From NCBI GenBank assembly GCA_052118425.1, contig JBQKHF010000062.1: a stretch of 12,137 nt of DNA; one strand, given 5' to 3'. A program made the translations under genes and the position numbers. The notes under the pieces are model-generated. The model saw nothing but the letters and a program-made list of their open reading frames with translations. It was not told the DNA's origin and did no database searches. This document shows positions 1 through 6,893 of this stretch, piece after piece (position 1 is the first letter of the stretch; every line of letters begins with the position of its first letter). Source of the DNA: Roseburia_C sp900315735. Its GTDB lineage: Bacteria > Bacillota > Clostridia > Lachnospirales > Lachnospiraceae.

Positions 1-120
1 TGCAATAGTGACTTGAACGAAGAGAAAGTCTAGAGCGCCTTGAGACGCTGTCGGGTACCAAGGGCTTTTAGCCAGCGTCCCGAGCCACCCCTTTTAGGGG
101 TGGCGGCGACTCTCATTCTA
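1..120 (+). mobile_element. Structured left-edge element, possible right end of an IS200/IS605-type TnpB insertion with its omega-RNA
   Basis: Seen: on the plus strand there is a strong hairpin CCACCCC-TTTTA-GGGGTGG (87-105). Just upstream lies a second structure pairing GACGCTG (44-50) with CAGCGTC (73-79), which encloses a small GGC-TTTTA-GCC hairpin. Frame 1 reads CNSDLNEEKV and stops at 31-33, which could be the last residues of a truncated protein. Known: many tnpB genes of the IS200/IS605 group end just before or inside a structured RNA, and their right ends often carry a GC-rich hairpin with a TTTA-type loop. Inferred: the window begins in the last part of such an element and its boundary lies near 110-125. 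Neither strand has a T-tract after the hairpin, so a simple terminator for the minus-strand operon is less likely. An unrelated structured intergenic repeat remains possible. Confidence 0.35.
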
Positions 121-153
121 ATACCAAATACCTTTGATATTGCTTATGAATTC

Positions 154-561
154 TTATGCTTCCTCGATTTCTTCAAAGTCACAGTAATCTGCTCCTGCTT
201 CAGAAGCAAACTTAAAACTTACTTTCTCGCCCTGATATTCCACGGTAAAATCACCTTCCATATCAAGGAAAGAATGTGCCTGGGCTATGTTATCTAAGAA
301 TTCTGCCATATCTGCCGGGAAGTCTTTTGCATCCGCCTCTACGCTGCACTCCTCTTCTAAAATTTCCTGCTCTACGAATAAACGCAGGGTAAAATCGTCT
401 AAATCACTTTCGTCATCAAAAGCTACACCCTGAAAATAATGATTGCCGCAATTTGCGAATAAGTTCTTTACATAAGAGGTACTGGATAAAATTCTCGACT
501 GGGATACATCCTCTGCCTCAAGATAAATATGATAGGTTATCTTCACCTGATTTTCTGCCAT
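154..561 (-). CDS. Acidic protein of unknown function, last gene of the DHH phosphoesterase operon
   Basis: A 135-residue protein that I do not recognise. It is very rich in Asp and Glu, with acidic stretches around 50-57, 67-73 and at the C-terminus (DYCDFEEIEEA). It has no signal peptide or membrane segment, so it is probably a soluble cytoplasmic protein. The N-terminus (KITYHIYLEAEDVSQSR) and the region FTVEYQGEKVSFKF look like beta strands. Two cysteines (about 38 and 72) lie in the middle and one near the end, with no metal-binding spacing. Its start lies only 6 bases after the stop of the DHH gene, and its ribosome-binding site GGAAGG overlaps the end of that gene, so the two are translationally close. 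That context suggests an accessory or co-regulated role but gives no biochemical function. Confidence 0.75.
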   Translation of the reverse strand: MAENQVKITYHIYLEAEDVSQSRILSSTSYVKNLFANCGNHYFQGVAFDDESDLDDFTLRLFVEQEILEEECSVEADAKDFPADMAEFLDNIAQAHSFLDMEGDFTVEYQGEKVSFKFASEAGADYCDFEEIEEA

Positions 562-567
562 GGTATT

Positions 568-1542
568 TTACCTTCCTTCTTCTGCCTTAATCTGCTCTAA
601 GAACAGCATTTCTAATTTGTAATCCCGATTTGGCTCTAATTTTTCTATATTTTTCTTCGGAATGAATCCGCCAGCCATTGCCGGATGTCCACCGCCATTT
701 CCATAATCAGCTAATGCCTTTGCGACAACTCTTCCGGCATCTACATGATTTAATGCACTCCGGACAGAGAATTTAATACCGTCGGAACGAATCGCATAAA
801 TCACGGAAATATTTACTACATCAAGAGATAAAATAAAATCGGAAATAATTGCAATCAAGGCATCCGGACAATCAAACGGAATGGATGCAAATCCCACATC
901 ATCATAAATATGAATGTTATCGATTGCTACTCCATATGCCTTTAAATCTGAAAACTCCATTACATTTACATACATGGACTTTAATTCTTCCACATCTGCC
1001 ATCGGATAAAGGTATGCGAACATATCCACATCCAGCTTTGTTGTGCCACGGATAAAGTCATCGGTATCCATCTTGATACCATATGCCAATGCTGCCGCCA
1101 CATCCGGACTCATCGGCGTATTGGTAAGATAGAAATACTCTGCAATCATTGTGGCGCAGGCTCCTACCCGGCGTACATCCTTATAAGCATATTCACAGGC
1201 AATCACTGTCGGATGATGGTCAATACATGCCACTTCATCTCCAATGAAATCTGTCAGATTCGCATTGTATTTCTGGGAATCTACAGTAACAATATAGTCC
1301 TCTTCCTTCATGTCATCCAAATCTTCTTTGGACAAAACATCAATATGAAAGGTCTGAAACATCTTTCTGGTACTTAAACGTTCAATCTTGCCATCATAGC
1401 AGATGTCTGTTTTAATTCCATGATGATTCAGAAAATACTGTAATCCAAAGGCACTGGCAATCGCATCCGGGTCCGGAAAGTTATGTGTCTGAATATAAGT
1501 TCTGTGTCCTCTTAATAACTCTACTAATTGTAAGGGATCCAT
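568..1542 (-). CDS. DHH/DHHA1 family phosphoesterase (NrnA-like)
   Basis: A 324-residue cytoplasmic phosphoesterase of the DHH superfamily, the group that includes NrnA nano-RNase/pAp phosphatase and the stand-alone c-di-AMP/pApA phosphodiesterases. The metal-binding motifs are all visible: motif I THNFPDPDA (His20, Asp24, Asp26), motif II VDS (Asp88), the signature DHH at 108-110, and motif IV with Asp159. The C-terminal DHHA1 substrate-binding domain ends in GNGGGHPAMAGG (281-292). The length matches NrnA (about 310-320). There is no membrane or GGDEF region, so it is not GdpP. The ribosome-binding site AGGAG is 7 bases from the ATG. It sits 26 bases after the membrane-protein gene and 6 before the acidic protein gene. 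The family is certain; the substrate (short RNA, pAp or pApA) is inferred and cannot be decided from sequence alone. Confidence 0.88.
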   Translation of the reverse strand: MDPLQLVELLRGHRTYIQTHNFPDPDAIASAFGLQYFLNHHGIKTDICYDGKIERLSTRKMFQTFHIDVLSKEDLDDMKEEDYIVTVDSQKYNANLTDFIGDEVACIDHHPTVIACEYAYKDVRRVGACATMIAEYFYLTNTPMSPDVAAALAYGIKMDTDDFIRGTTKLDVDMFAYLYPMADVEELKSMYVNVMEFSDLKAYGVAIDNIHIYDDVGFASIPFDCPDALIAIISDFILSLDVVNISVIYAIRSDGIKFSVRSALNHVDAGRVVAKALADYGNGGGHPAMAGGFIPKKNIEKLEPNRDYKLEMLFLEQIKAEEGR

Positions 1543-1568
1543 GTTTTATCTCCTAGTATGATTTCTTC

Positions 1569-2009
1569 TTATTTTAATATAGAAAGCGGATTACTTTCCT
1601 TCTGGAATTTCAGTGCAAACAAAGCTGCCCCATAACATAAAATTCCAATCAGCATAAATACCACTTTCCCGGAAATTATTCCAAGAACAATCTCTGCTGC
1701 GGCTACAATTCCATGAAGCCAGATTGGAAGATTATGCAGACATGCCGCAAGTCCTGCTTCAATCAGAACAACAATACATACGCTGACTACCGGTATCTTC
1801 CATACCAGCATGCCCAGCACGATTTCTAATACCGCAAGCACTACAAATACACATAACATAATCAGCGCACTGTTTTCTTTCAGTTCTGCAATCTGAAACT
1901 GACTGTTCTTCTTTGCATAACTTTTCTTTGCGCTGTTGATTTTCTTCTTCATATTTTTCTTACTGTCCTCAGTTTTCTTTCCCCCTGAAACAAATTCCTT
2001 CACTTCCAT
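1569..2009 (-). CDS. Small integral membrane protein with a lysine-rich N-terminus, function unknown
   Basis: A 146-residue protein and the first gene of the minus-strand operon. Residues 1-45 are hydrophilic and strongly basic (many Lys, for example KKNMKKKINSAKKSYAKK). They are followed by about four hydrophobic segments: 48-69, 72-91, 97-113 and 115-134. The charge distribution suggests that the basic N-terminus stays in the cytoplasm (positive-inside rule). No catalytic motif or known family is apparent. The start is well supported by GGAGG 11 bases upstream of the ATG at 2009, and a sigma-A promoter lies about 80 bases upstream. Gene order suggests co-transcription with the DHH phosphoesterase; a functional link between the two is only inferred. 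Confidence 0.75.
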   Translation of the reverse strand: MEVKEFVSGGKKTEDSKKNMKKKINSAKKSYAKKNSQFQIAELKENSALIMLCVFVVLAVLEIVLGMLVWKIPVVSVCIVVLIEAGLAACLHNLPIWLHGIVAAAEIVLGIISGKVVFMLIGILCYGAALFALKFQKESNPLSILK

Positions 2010-2088
2010 GAAAAAAACTTCCTCCTTGTAATGTTTTCCCTTATCATAAGCCGGTTCATCTGTCCCCGGTTCTTACACATCTACGCCC

Positions 2089-2117
2089 ATTATACCAAGT
2101 AACCTTGGAAAGAACAA
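2089..2117 (-). promoter_or_regulatory. Sigma-A promoter of the minus-strand membrane protein-DHH operon
   Basis: Read on the minus strand, TTGTTC (2117-2112) and a perfect TATAAT (2094-2089) are separated by exactly 17 bases. Transcription would start near 2082, giving a leader of about 73 bases before the ATG at 2009. The spacer contains the inverted repeat CCAAG-GTTA-CTTGG, a possible operator. Confidence 0.72.
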
Positions 2118-2134
2118 CTTTTTTCAAAAAAACA

Positions 2135-2163
2135 TTGCAAATTTATTTTTTTCTATATATAAT
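2135..2163 (+). promoter_or_regulatory. Candidate sigma-A promoter of tRNA-Thr
   Basis: TTGCAA (2135-2140, four of six matches) and a perfect TATAAT (2158-2163) are separated by 17 bases. The expected start is near 2170, about 67 bases before the mature tRNA. It is divergent from the operon promoter at 2089-2117, with only 17 bases between the two -35 boxes. Confidence 0.55.
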
Positions 2164-2236
2164 ATTAAAGTATGATTTTCATAAATAAGTGTGGTTCGCG
2201 AATAACATTTTATTTCATATAGAACCAAATCATTTT

Positions 2237-2309
2237 GCTTCCGTGGCTCAGTTGGTAGAGCGGCGCATTCGTAATGCGTAGGTCAGGGGTTCGAGTCCCC
2301 TCGGGAGCT
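2237..2309 (+). tRNA. tRNA-Thr (anticodon CGT)
   Basis: A complete 73-base cloverleaf that reads ACG threonine codons. The acceptor arm is GCTTCCG (2237-2243) with CGGGAGC (2302-2308) and includes one T-G pair. The D stem is GCTC/GAGC. The anticodon stem GCGCA/TGCGT encloses the loop TTCGTAA, with anticodon CGT at 2270-2272. The variable loop is AGGTC, and the T stem AGGGG/CCCCT encloses TTCGAGT. The discriminator base is T, and CCA is not encoded. A run of seven T begins at the discriminator (2309-2315) and probably serves in 3' end formation. Confidence 0.95.
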
Positions 2310-2343
2310 TTTTTTGTTGTCTAAAAATAATCTAAAAATGGTA

Positions 2344-2372
2344 TTGACATTTCTCTTTCAATTTCACATAAT
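2344..2372 (+). promoter_or_regulatory. Promoter of the polyamine-transport operon
   Basis: A perfect TTGACA (2344-2349) lies 17 bases upstream of CATAAT (2367-2372, five of six matches), so transcription should start near 2379. The leader to the regulator's ATG is about 90 bases and holds two inverted repeats, listed separately. This is the only strong promoter seen ahead of the five-gene operon. Confidence 0.75.
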
Positions 2373-2383
2373 ACTCCTTAGTG

Positions 2384-2437
2384 AGTTTATTATTATTAAA
2401 CTTCAAATACATTATTAGCTTCATTTTGTAAAAGCTA
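2384..2437 (+). promoter_or_regulatory. Two inverted repeats in the pot operon leader, candidate operators
   Basis: The first inverted repeat is AGTTTA (2384-2389) with TAAACT (2397-2402), 7 bases apart, starting a few bases after the predicted transcription start. The second is TAGCTT (2416-2421) with AAGCTA (2432-2437), 10 bases apart. Either could bind the XRE-cupin repressor encoded just downstream, or form a leader hairpin. Binding is inferred from position and symmetry only; the two repeats do not share a sequence. Confidence 0.4.
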
Positions 2438-2470
2438 TGTAAAATCATTTTCATGGAAAGGAAGTACAAA

Positions 2471-3010
2471 ATGGATATCGGAAATAAAATAAAGGAGCTG
2501 CGGATTCTTTACGGTCTCACCCAGCAGGAACTGGCTGACCGTCTAGAATTATCCAAAGGATTTATCTCCCAGTTAGAGCGTAATCTTACGTCTCCTTCTG
2601 TGGGTACACTTTTAGATATTATCCAGTGTCTCGGTACTACTCCGGCGGAATTTTTTGCGGATGATGAACCGGCACAGCTCGTCTTTAAAAATGAAGATTA
2701 TTTTGAAAAAGAAGATGTGGAACGCAAGAGCTTAATCGAATGGATGGTTCCCGGCGCCCAGAAAGATATGATGGAACCGGTAAGGCTGACGCTGAAGCCC
2801 GGCGGCACTTCAGATACCTATCTTCCACATGAGGGAGAAGAATTTGGCTATGTGCTTAAGGGCTCCATTAAAATCATATATGGTACCCGTACTTATACCG
2901 CAAGACAAGGGGAGTCTTTTTATCTTAAGTCCAATAAAAAGCACCATATTGAAAATACCGGCAAGAAAGACGCCGTTCTTATCTGGGTTACAAACCCGCC
3001 AAGTTTTTAG
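2471..3010 (+). CDS. XRE-cupin transcriptional regulator of the polyamine operon (PuuR-like)
   Basis: A 179-residue DNA-binding regulator. Residues 5-60 form an XRE/HTH_3 domain (IKELRILYGLTQQELADRL, then SKGFISQLERN as the recognition helix region). After a linker, residues about 103-175 form a cupin_2 effector domain with PHEGEEFGYVLKG (119-131) and a late HHIENTG (158-164). Proteins of this build, such as E. coli PuuR, sense polyamines, and their genes lie next to polyamine genes. I chose the ATG at 2471 because AAGGAAG precedes it by 6 bases; the in-frame ATG at 2453 has no ribosome-binding site. The stop overlaps the ribosome-binding site of potA, so it is the first gene of the operon. 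Autoregulation through the leader inverted repeats is inferred. Confidence 0.87.
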   Translation: MDIGNKIKELRILYGLTQQELADRLELSKGFISQLERNLTSPSVGTLLDIIQCLGTTPAEFFADDEPAQLVFKNEDYFEKEDVERKSLIEWMVPGAQKDMMEPVRLTLKPGGTSDTYLPHEGEEFGYVLKGSIKIIYGTRTYTARQGESFYLKSNKKHHIENTGKKDAVLIWVTNPPSF

Positions 3011-3019
3011 GAGGTTATG

Positions 3020-4093
3020 ATGGGCAAGAAATTAATACAATTAGAAAATATTACCAAAACTTATGACGGAAATATGATTTTGGATGACTTAAATCTTTAT
3101 GTAAATGAAAACGAATTCTTAACACTGCTGGGACCTTCCGGCTGTGGAAAGACTACTACCCTGCGTCTTATCGGTGGTTTTGAGACACCGGACACCGGAC
3201 GCATTATTTTTGATGGAAAAGATATTACTTCTCTTCCGCCAAATGAGCGTAAATTAAATACCGTATTCCAGAAATACGCACTTTTTACCCATATGAGCAT
3301 TGCAGATAATATCGCTTTTGGTTTAAAAATCAGTAAAAAAAGCAAAGCTTATATTCAGGATAAAATCAAATATGCCTTAAAACTTGTAAACTTAGACGGT
3401 TATGAGAACCGCAGCATCGATTCCTTAAGCGGCGGCCAGCAGCAGCGTATTGCCATTGCCCGTGCCATCGTAAACGAACCAAAGGTGCTTCTTTTAGACG
3501 AGCCTTTGGGTGCACTGGATTTAAAAATGCGTCAGGACATGCAGTACGAACTGATTCGCCTGAAAAATGAACTGGGCATTACTTTTATCTATGTTACCCA
3601 TGATCAGGAAGAAGCCCTTACCATGTCAGATACCATTGCTGTCATGAATCAGGGTTATATCCAGCAGATTGGTACTCCGGAAGATATTTATAACGAGCCG
3701 GAAAATGCTTTCGTTGCAGACTTTATCGGAGACAGCAATATCATTGACGGTATCATGATTGAGGATAAATTAGTCAGCTTCTTAGGCGTTAAACACGAAT
3801 GTGTTGACACAGGATTTGGCAATAATAAACCGGTAGACGTTGTCATCCGTCCGGAGGATATTGAAATCGTAGAAGCCGGCACAGGCTTTATGGATGGAGA
3901 TATTACTTCTGTTATCTTCAAGGGTGTTCATTATGAAATCGAAATTATGGCTGGCGGCTATGAATGGCTTGTTCATACCACCAAGTATTTTGAAACCGGA
4001 AGTCATGTAGGAATGAAAGTTATTCCTTTCAATATCCAGATTATGCACAAGCCGGAATCCAGTGACGAAAAGGCGGTGGAACTCGATGCATAA
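3020..4093 (+). CDS. potA: Spermidine/putrescine ABC transporter ATP-binding protein PotA
   Basis: The 357-residue ATPase that powers polyamine import through PotB and PotC at the inner face of the membrane. The motifs are complete: Walker A GPSGCGKTT (38-46), Q-loop Gln84 in VFQKY, signature LSGGQQQR (136-143), Walker B LLLDEP (157-162) followed by GALD, and H-loop His194 in VTHDQEEA. Residues about 240-345 form the C-terminal TOBE-type regulatory domain, with VVIRPEDIEIV (274-284). AGGAGG (3009-3014) overlaps the regulator's stop codon. The ATG at 3020 gives a 5-base spacing and is preferred over the ATG at 3017, which gives only 2 bases. The length is close to the E. coli protein (378). 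The neighbours potB, potC and potD make polyamines the likely substrate rather than another substrate of the same ATPase class. Confidence 0.93.
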   Translation: MGKKLIQLENITKTYDGNMILDDLNLYVNENEFLTLLGPSGCGKTTTLRLIGGFETPDTGRIIFDGKDITSLPPNERKLNTVFQKYALFTHMSIADNIAFGLKISKKSKAYIQDKIKYALKLVNLDGYENRSIDSLSGGQQQRIAIARAIVNEPKVLLLDEPLGALDLKMRQDMQYELIRLKNELGITFIYVTHDQEEALTMSDTIAVMNQGYIQQIGTPEDIYNEPENAFVADFIGDSNIIDGIMIEDKLVSFLGVKHECVDTGFGNNKPVDVVIRPEDIEIVEAGTGFMDGDITSVIFKGVHYEIEIMAGGYEWLVHTTKYFETGSHVGMKVIPFNIQIMHKPESSDEKAVELDA

Positions 4094-4907
4094 TGCCAAG
4101 AAAAGACTCTTAGCCGGACCTTATCTGGTCTGGATTATCGGATTTACCGTACTTCCGATTCTGATGATATTATATTATGCATTCACCAACAGTGATGGCG
4201 GTTTTACCTGGGCAAATATCACTGCAATCGCAGATCCGGTACATATTAAGGCTCTGTTGCTTTCCTTAAAGCTTGGTATCTTATGTACGGTTATCTGCCT
4301 CCTGCTCTCCTATCCGCTTGCTATGATATTAAACGGTCTTCATATCAAGCATCAGAGCTTTGTGGTATTTATCTTTGTCCTGCCAATGTGGATGAATTTC
4401 ATGCTGCGTATTTTAGCATGGCAGATGTTACTTTCCAATAATGGAATTATCAATGGATTTCTTTCCATTTTCGGCATACCGAAGCTTCATATGTTAAATA
4501 CCCAGGGAGCCGTTGTATTTGGTATGATTTATGATTTTCTTCCATTTATGATTATGCCGATTTACAATTCCATGGTTCGTATCCGTAAGGAAACCATTGA
4601 TGCAGCAAGGGATTTAGGTGCCAACAGTTTTATTACCTTCTTCCGCATTATTCTGCCCCTTACTGTGCCTGGAATTGTCAGTGGTATTATTATGGTATTT
4701 GTACCGGCACTTACCTCCTTTGTTATCTCGGATCTTTTAGGCGGAGGTAAAGTACTTCTCATTGGAAATGTCATTGAGCAGTCCTTCATGCAGGGCTCCT
4801 ACTGGAATTTAGGTTCCGGACTTTCCATTGTACTTATGCTCTTTGTTTTAATCAGTATGGCATTTATGAATCGTGCCGGTGAGTCAGGAGGGAATGCAGT
4901 ATGGTAA
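4086..4907 (+). CDS. potB: Spermidine/putrescine ABC transporter permease PotB
   Basis: A 273-residue membrane permease that pairs with PotC to form the polyamine channel. About six membrane segments are visible, near 12-31, 58-82, 91-113, 142-162, 193-217 and 243-261. The EAA loop that contacts PotA is IDAARDLGANSFITFFRIIL followed by PLTVPG (171-196), with Gly178 and Pro191 in their conserved places. The start at 4086 overlaps the last 8 bases of potA and has GGTGG 7 bases upstream. A GTG at 4062 would add eight residues (TKRRWNS-type) but overlaps potA further and is less likely. The overlap points to translational coupling with potA. Confidence 0.92.
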   Translation: MHNAKKRLLAGPYLVWIIGFTVLPILMILYYAFTNSDGGFTWANITAIADPVHIKALLLSLKLGILCTVICLLLSYPLAMILNGLHIKHQSFVVFIFVLPMWMNFMLRILAWQMLLSNNGIINGFLSIFGIPKLHMLNTQGAVVFGMIYDFLPFMIMPIYNSMVRIRKETIDAARDLGANSFITFFRIILPLTVPGIVSGIIMVFVPALTSFVISDLLGGGKVLLIGNVIEQSFMQGSYWNLGSGLSIVLMLFVLISMAFMNRAGESGGNAVW

Positions 4908-5680
4908 AGAAAAGTTTATCAAGAATTTATCTTGCAATTATTTTCCTGTTTCTGTATCTTCCGATTGGAGTCCTGATTGTACTTTCTTTCAACAACTCCC
5001 TCTCCCGTGTAAAATGGGGCGGATTTACGACAGAATGGTATCGCAATCTTGTTTCTGACCCGACTATTATGAATGCCTTTTATACCACAATTCTGATTAC
5101 CATTGCATCCTCTGTGATTGCTACAATAATCGGAACCATGGCTGCAATCGGCATCAGTGCCATGCGAAAAAGGAACCGTCAGATTATGCTCGGTGCCACT
5201 AACATTCCTCTTCTGAATGCAGATATTGTTACCGGTATCTCCCTGATGCTGCTTTTTGTCCGCTTTACAGAACTTGGAACATCAACCGTATTGATTGCAC
5301 ATATTACCTTTGACATTCCATATGTCATTTTAAATGTACTGCCTAAGCTTTCCAACACTTCCTCACATACTTATGAGGCTGCCAGAGACTTGGGTGCTAC
5401 ACCACTTTATGCATTTTTTAAAATCGTATGGCCGGACATCAAACCCGGTGTATTCTCCGGTTTCCTGATGGCTGTGACAATGTCCTTAGACGATTTCTCC
5501 ATCACCTATTTTACAAAAGGTGCTGGTGTCAATACATTGTCCACTATGATTTATACCCAGCTGCGTAAAGGTATTATTCCTGAGATGTATGCGCTGTCTA
5601 CTATTTTATTCTTCCTTGCGCTGGTGCTTCTTCTGATTATGAACTACCGCAGTGTCAAGGATGCGAAAGGAAGGTCTTAG
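4901..5680 (+). CDS. potC: Spermidine/putrescine ABC transporter permease PotC
   Basis: A 259-residue partner permease of PotB. Hydrophobic segments lie near 9-30, 61-85, 104-121, 128-149, 184-204 and 231-248. The EAA loop reads YEAARDLGATPLYAFFKIVW with Pro178 following (158-178) and carries the full EAA triad (159-161). The segment SLDDFSITYF (195-204) is characteristic of PotC-type permeases. The ATG overlaps the end of potB by 7 bases, with AGGAGG at 4886-4891 placed 9 bases before it. The gene is followed after 3 bases by potD, so the four transport genes are almost certainly one translation-coupled unit. Confidence 0.92.
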   Translation: MVKKSLSRIYLAIIFLFLYLPIGVLIVLSFNNSLSRVKWGGFTTEWYRNLVSDPTIMNAFYTTILITIASSVIATIIGTMAAIGISAMRKRNRQIMLGATNIPLLNADIVTGISLMLLFVRFTELGTSTVLIAHITFDIPYVILNVLPKLSNTSSHTYEAARDLGATPLYAFFKIVWPDIKPGVFSGFLMAVTMSLDDFSITYFTKGAGVNTLSTMIYTQLRKGIIPEMYALSTILFFLALVLLLIMNYRSVKDAKGRS

Positions 5681-5683
5681 GAA

Positions 5684-6733
5684 ATGAAGAAATTTTTATT
5701 TTCATTTGTGCTGATTGCCACCGTTTTTACCCTTTCCGGCTGCGGTCAGAAAAATGATGAAAATGCACTTGTTATCTTAAATTACGGAAAATATTTAGAG
5801 CCGGATGTTATCAAACAGTTCGAAGAAGAAACCGGCATTACCATCAAATACGAAGAATATGAAAGTCCTGAGGAAATGTATACCAAATACAAGGCAGGTT
5901 CCATCAAATACGATTTAATCTGCACCTCTGACTACATGATTCAAAAGCTGATTAACGAAGGCGAAGTCTTAGAAATGGATTATGATAATATTCCACTTTA
6001 TGAAAACATCGACCCGACCTATGTGGAATTTTCCAAAGCCTTTGACCCGGAAAATAAATACACACTGCCATATTTCTTTGGCACCCTTGGTATTCTCTAC
6101 AATAAGACCATGGTAGATGAAGCTGATATGGACAGCTGGAATGTTCTCTGGAATCCGAAATACAAAGGACAGATTATCATGGAAAATTCCGTTCGTGATA
6201 CCTTCGTTCCTGCTCTGCGGCTTTTGGATTATTCCATCAACACTACAGATGAAGATGAATTAAACGAAGCGCTTTCCATGCTTTGTGACCAGAAAGATTT
6301 GGTATACTCCTATCTGGTAGACTCTTCTGCCGATGAAATGATTGCCGGCAATGCAGCCATGGCGCTCATCTATTCCGGAGAAGCTGCCTATGCACAGGAT
6401 TACAATGAAGACCTTGATTATGTGGTTCCAAAGGAAGGTTCTAATATGTGGATGGACTCCTGGTTCATTCCTAAGACCTGTCAGCATAAGGATGCTGCTG
6501 AACAGTTTTTAAACTATCTCTGTCGTGATGATATCGGCATGGAAAACTTTGACTATGTCTGGTATGCAACACCAAACACCGCTGTTTACGACGAACTGGA
6601 TGAAGAAGTTCAGGAAAGTACTACTATTTTCTCCGACCAGGAAACTTTGGAAAACTGTGAAATTTTTAACAGTCTTGATGTTCCTGCAACAGAAACTTAT
6701 GATTACCTCTGGAAGAAATTAAAATCTTATTAA
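5684..6733 (+). CDS. potD: Spermidine/putrescine-binding lipoprotein PotD
   Basis: A 349-residue substrate-binding protein that captures polyamines outside the membrane and delivers them to PotBC. It starts with a lipoprotein signal peptide: MKKF, a hydrophobic core, then the lipobox LSGC with the lipidated Cys20. The fold markers are NYGKYLEP (33-40), CTSDY (80-84), TLPYFFGTLGILYN (127-140), WMDSW (256-260) and YATPN (294-298). By comparison with E. coli PotD from memory, Trp255 and Asp257 correspond to Trp256 and Asp258 here, which supports an amine ligand. The positions of two other ligand-box tryptophans appear to be Tyr34 and Tyr230, so the ligand preference may differ. The ribosome-binding site is AAGGAAGG about 9 bases upstream. 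It is the last gene of the operon, and a hairpin at 6819-6849 follows. Confidence 0.92.
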   Translation: MKKFLFSFVLIATVFTLSGCGQKNDENALVILNYGKYLEPDVIKQFEEETGITIKYEEYESPEEMYTKYKAGSIKYDLICTSDYMIQKLINEGEVLEMDYDNIPLYENIDPTYVEFSKAFDPENKYTLPYFFGTLGILYNKTMVDEADMDSWNVLWNPKYKGQIIMENSVRDTFVPALRLLDYSINTTDEDELNEALSMLCDQKDLVYSYLVDSSADEMIAGNAAMALIYSGEAAYAQDYNEDLDYVVPKEGSNMWMDSWFIPKTCQHKDAAEQFLNYLCRDDIGMENFDYVWYATPNTAVYDELDEEVQESTTIFSDQETLENCEIFNSLDVPATETYDYLWKKLKSY

Positions 6734-6789
6734 CTACTTTCTTCCAGAAAAGATTAGAAAATTTTTAGAAAAATTTCATATTACGTTTC

Positions 6790-6818
6790 TTGTTATTCCG
6801 GATACAAAATGATATATT
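6790..6818 (+). promoter_or_regulatory. Candidate promoter of the DUF5688-type gene
   Basis: TTGTTA (6790-6795, four of six matches) and TATATT (6813-6818, five of six) are separated by 17 bases. The -10 box touches the first base of the hairpin at 6819-6849, so a transcript starting near 6825 would begin inside the left arm and could not form the full stem. Evidence is sequence match only. Confidence 0.45.
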
Positions 6819-6860
6819 GAAAGTCCATTGGAGCAATCCATGGACTTTCTTTTCTATTTA
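6819..6860 (+). terminator. Probable intrinsic terminator of the pot operon
   Basis: GAAAGTCCAT (6819-6828) pairs perfectly with ATGGACTTTC (6840-6849). Beyond a single bulged T, GGA pairs with TCC around a GCAA tetraloop. The stem is followed by the T-rich stretch TTTTCTATTTATTC. It lies 86 bases after the potD stop. The tract is interrupted by C and A, so termination may be partial, with read-through into the next gene. Confidence 0.65.
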
Positions 6861-6893
6861 TTCATTTTTATCATTTCTAATCAGGAGGTCATT

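Noticed and set aside
84..108. Intrinsic terminator of the minus-strand DHH operon
   Set aside because: The hairpin is strong, but no T-tract follows it on the minus strand, and it belongs to a larger structured element.
40..297. Plus-strand 85-residue frame at the left edge
   Set aside because: It crosses the structured element and then runs antisense through the acidic-protein gene; no ribosome-binding site.
2453..2470. Earlier ATG for the XRE-cupin regulator
   Set aside because: No ribosome-binding site lies upstream of it, while AAGGAAG is well placed for the ATG at 2471, which gives the usual N-terminus.
6755..6780. AT-only inverted repeat after potD as a first terminator
   Set aside because: The arms are only A and T with a loop too short to form as drawn; the GC-containing hairpin at 6819-6849 is far better.
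6828..6893. TTG start giving the DUF5688-type protein 22 extra residues
   Set aside because: It lies inside the terminator hairpin and has no ribosome-binding site; AGGAGG marks the ATG at 6894.
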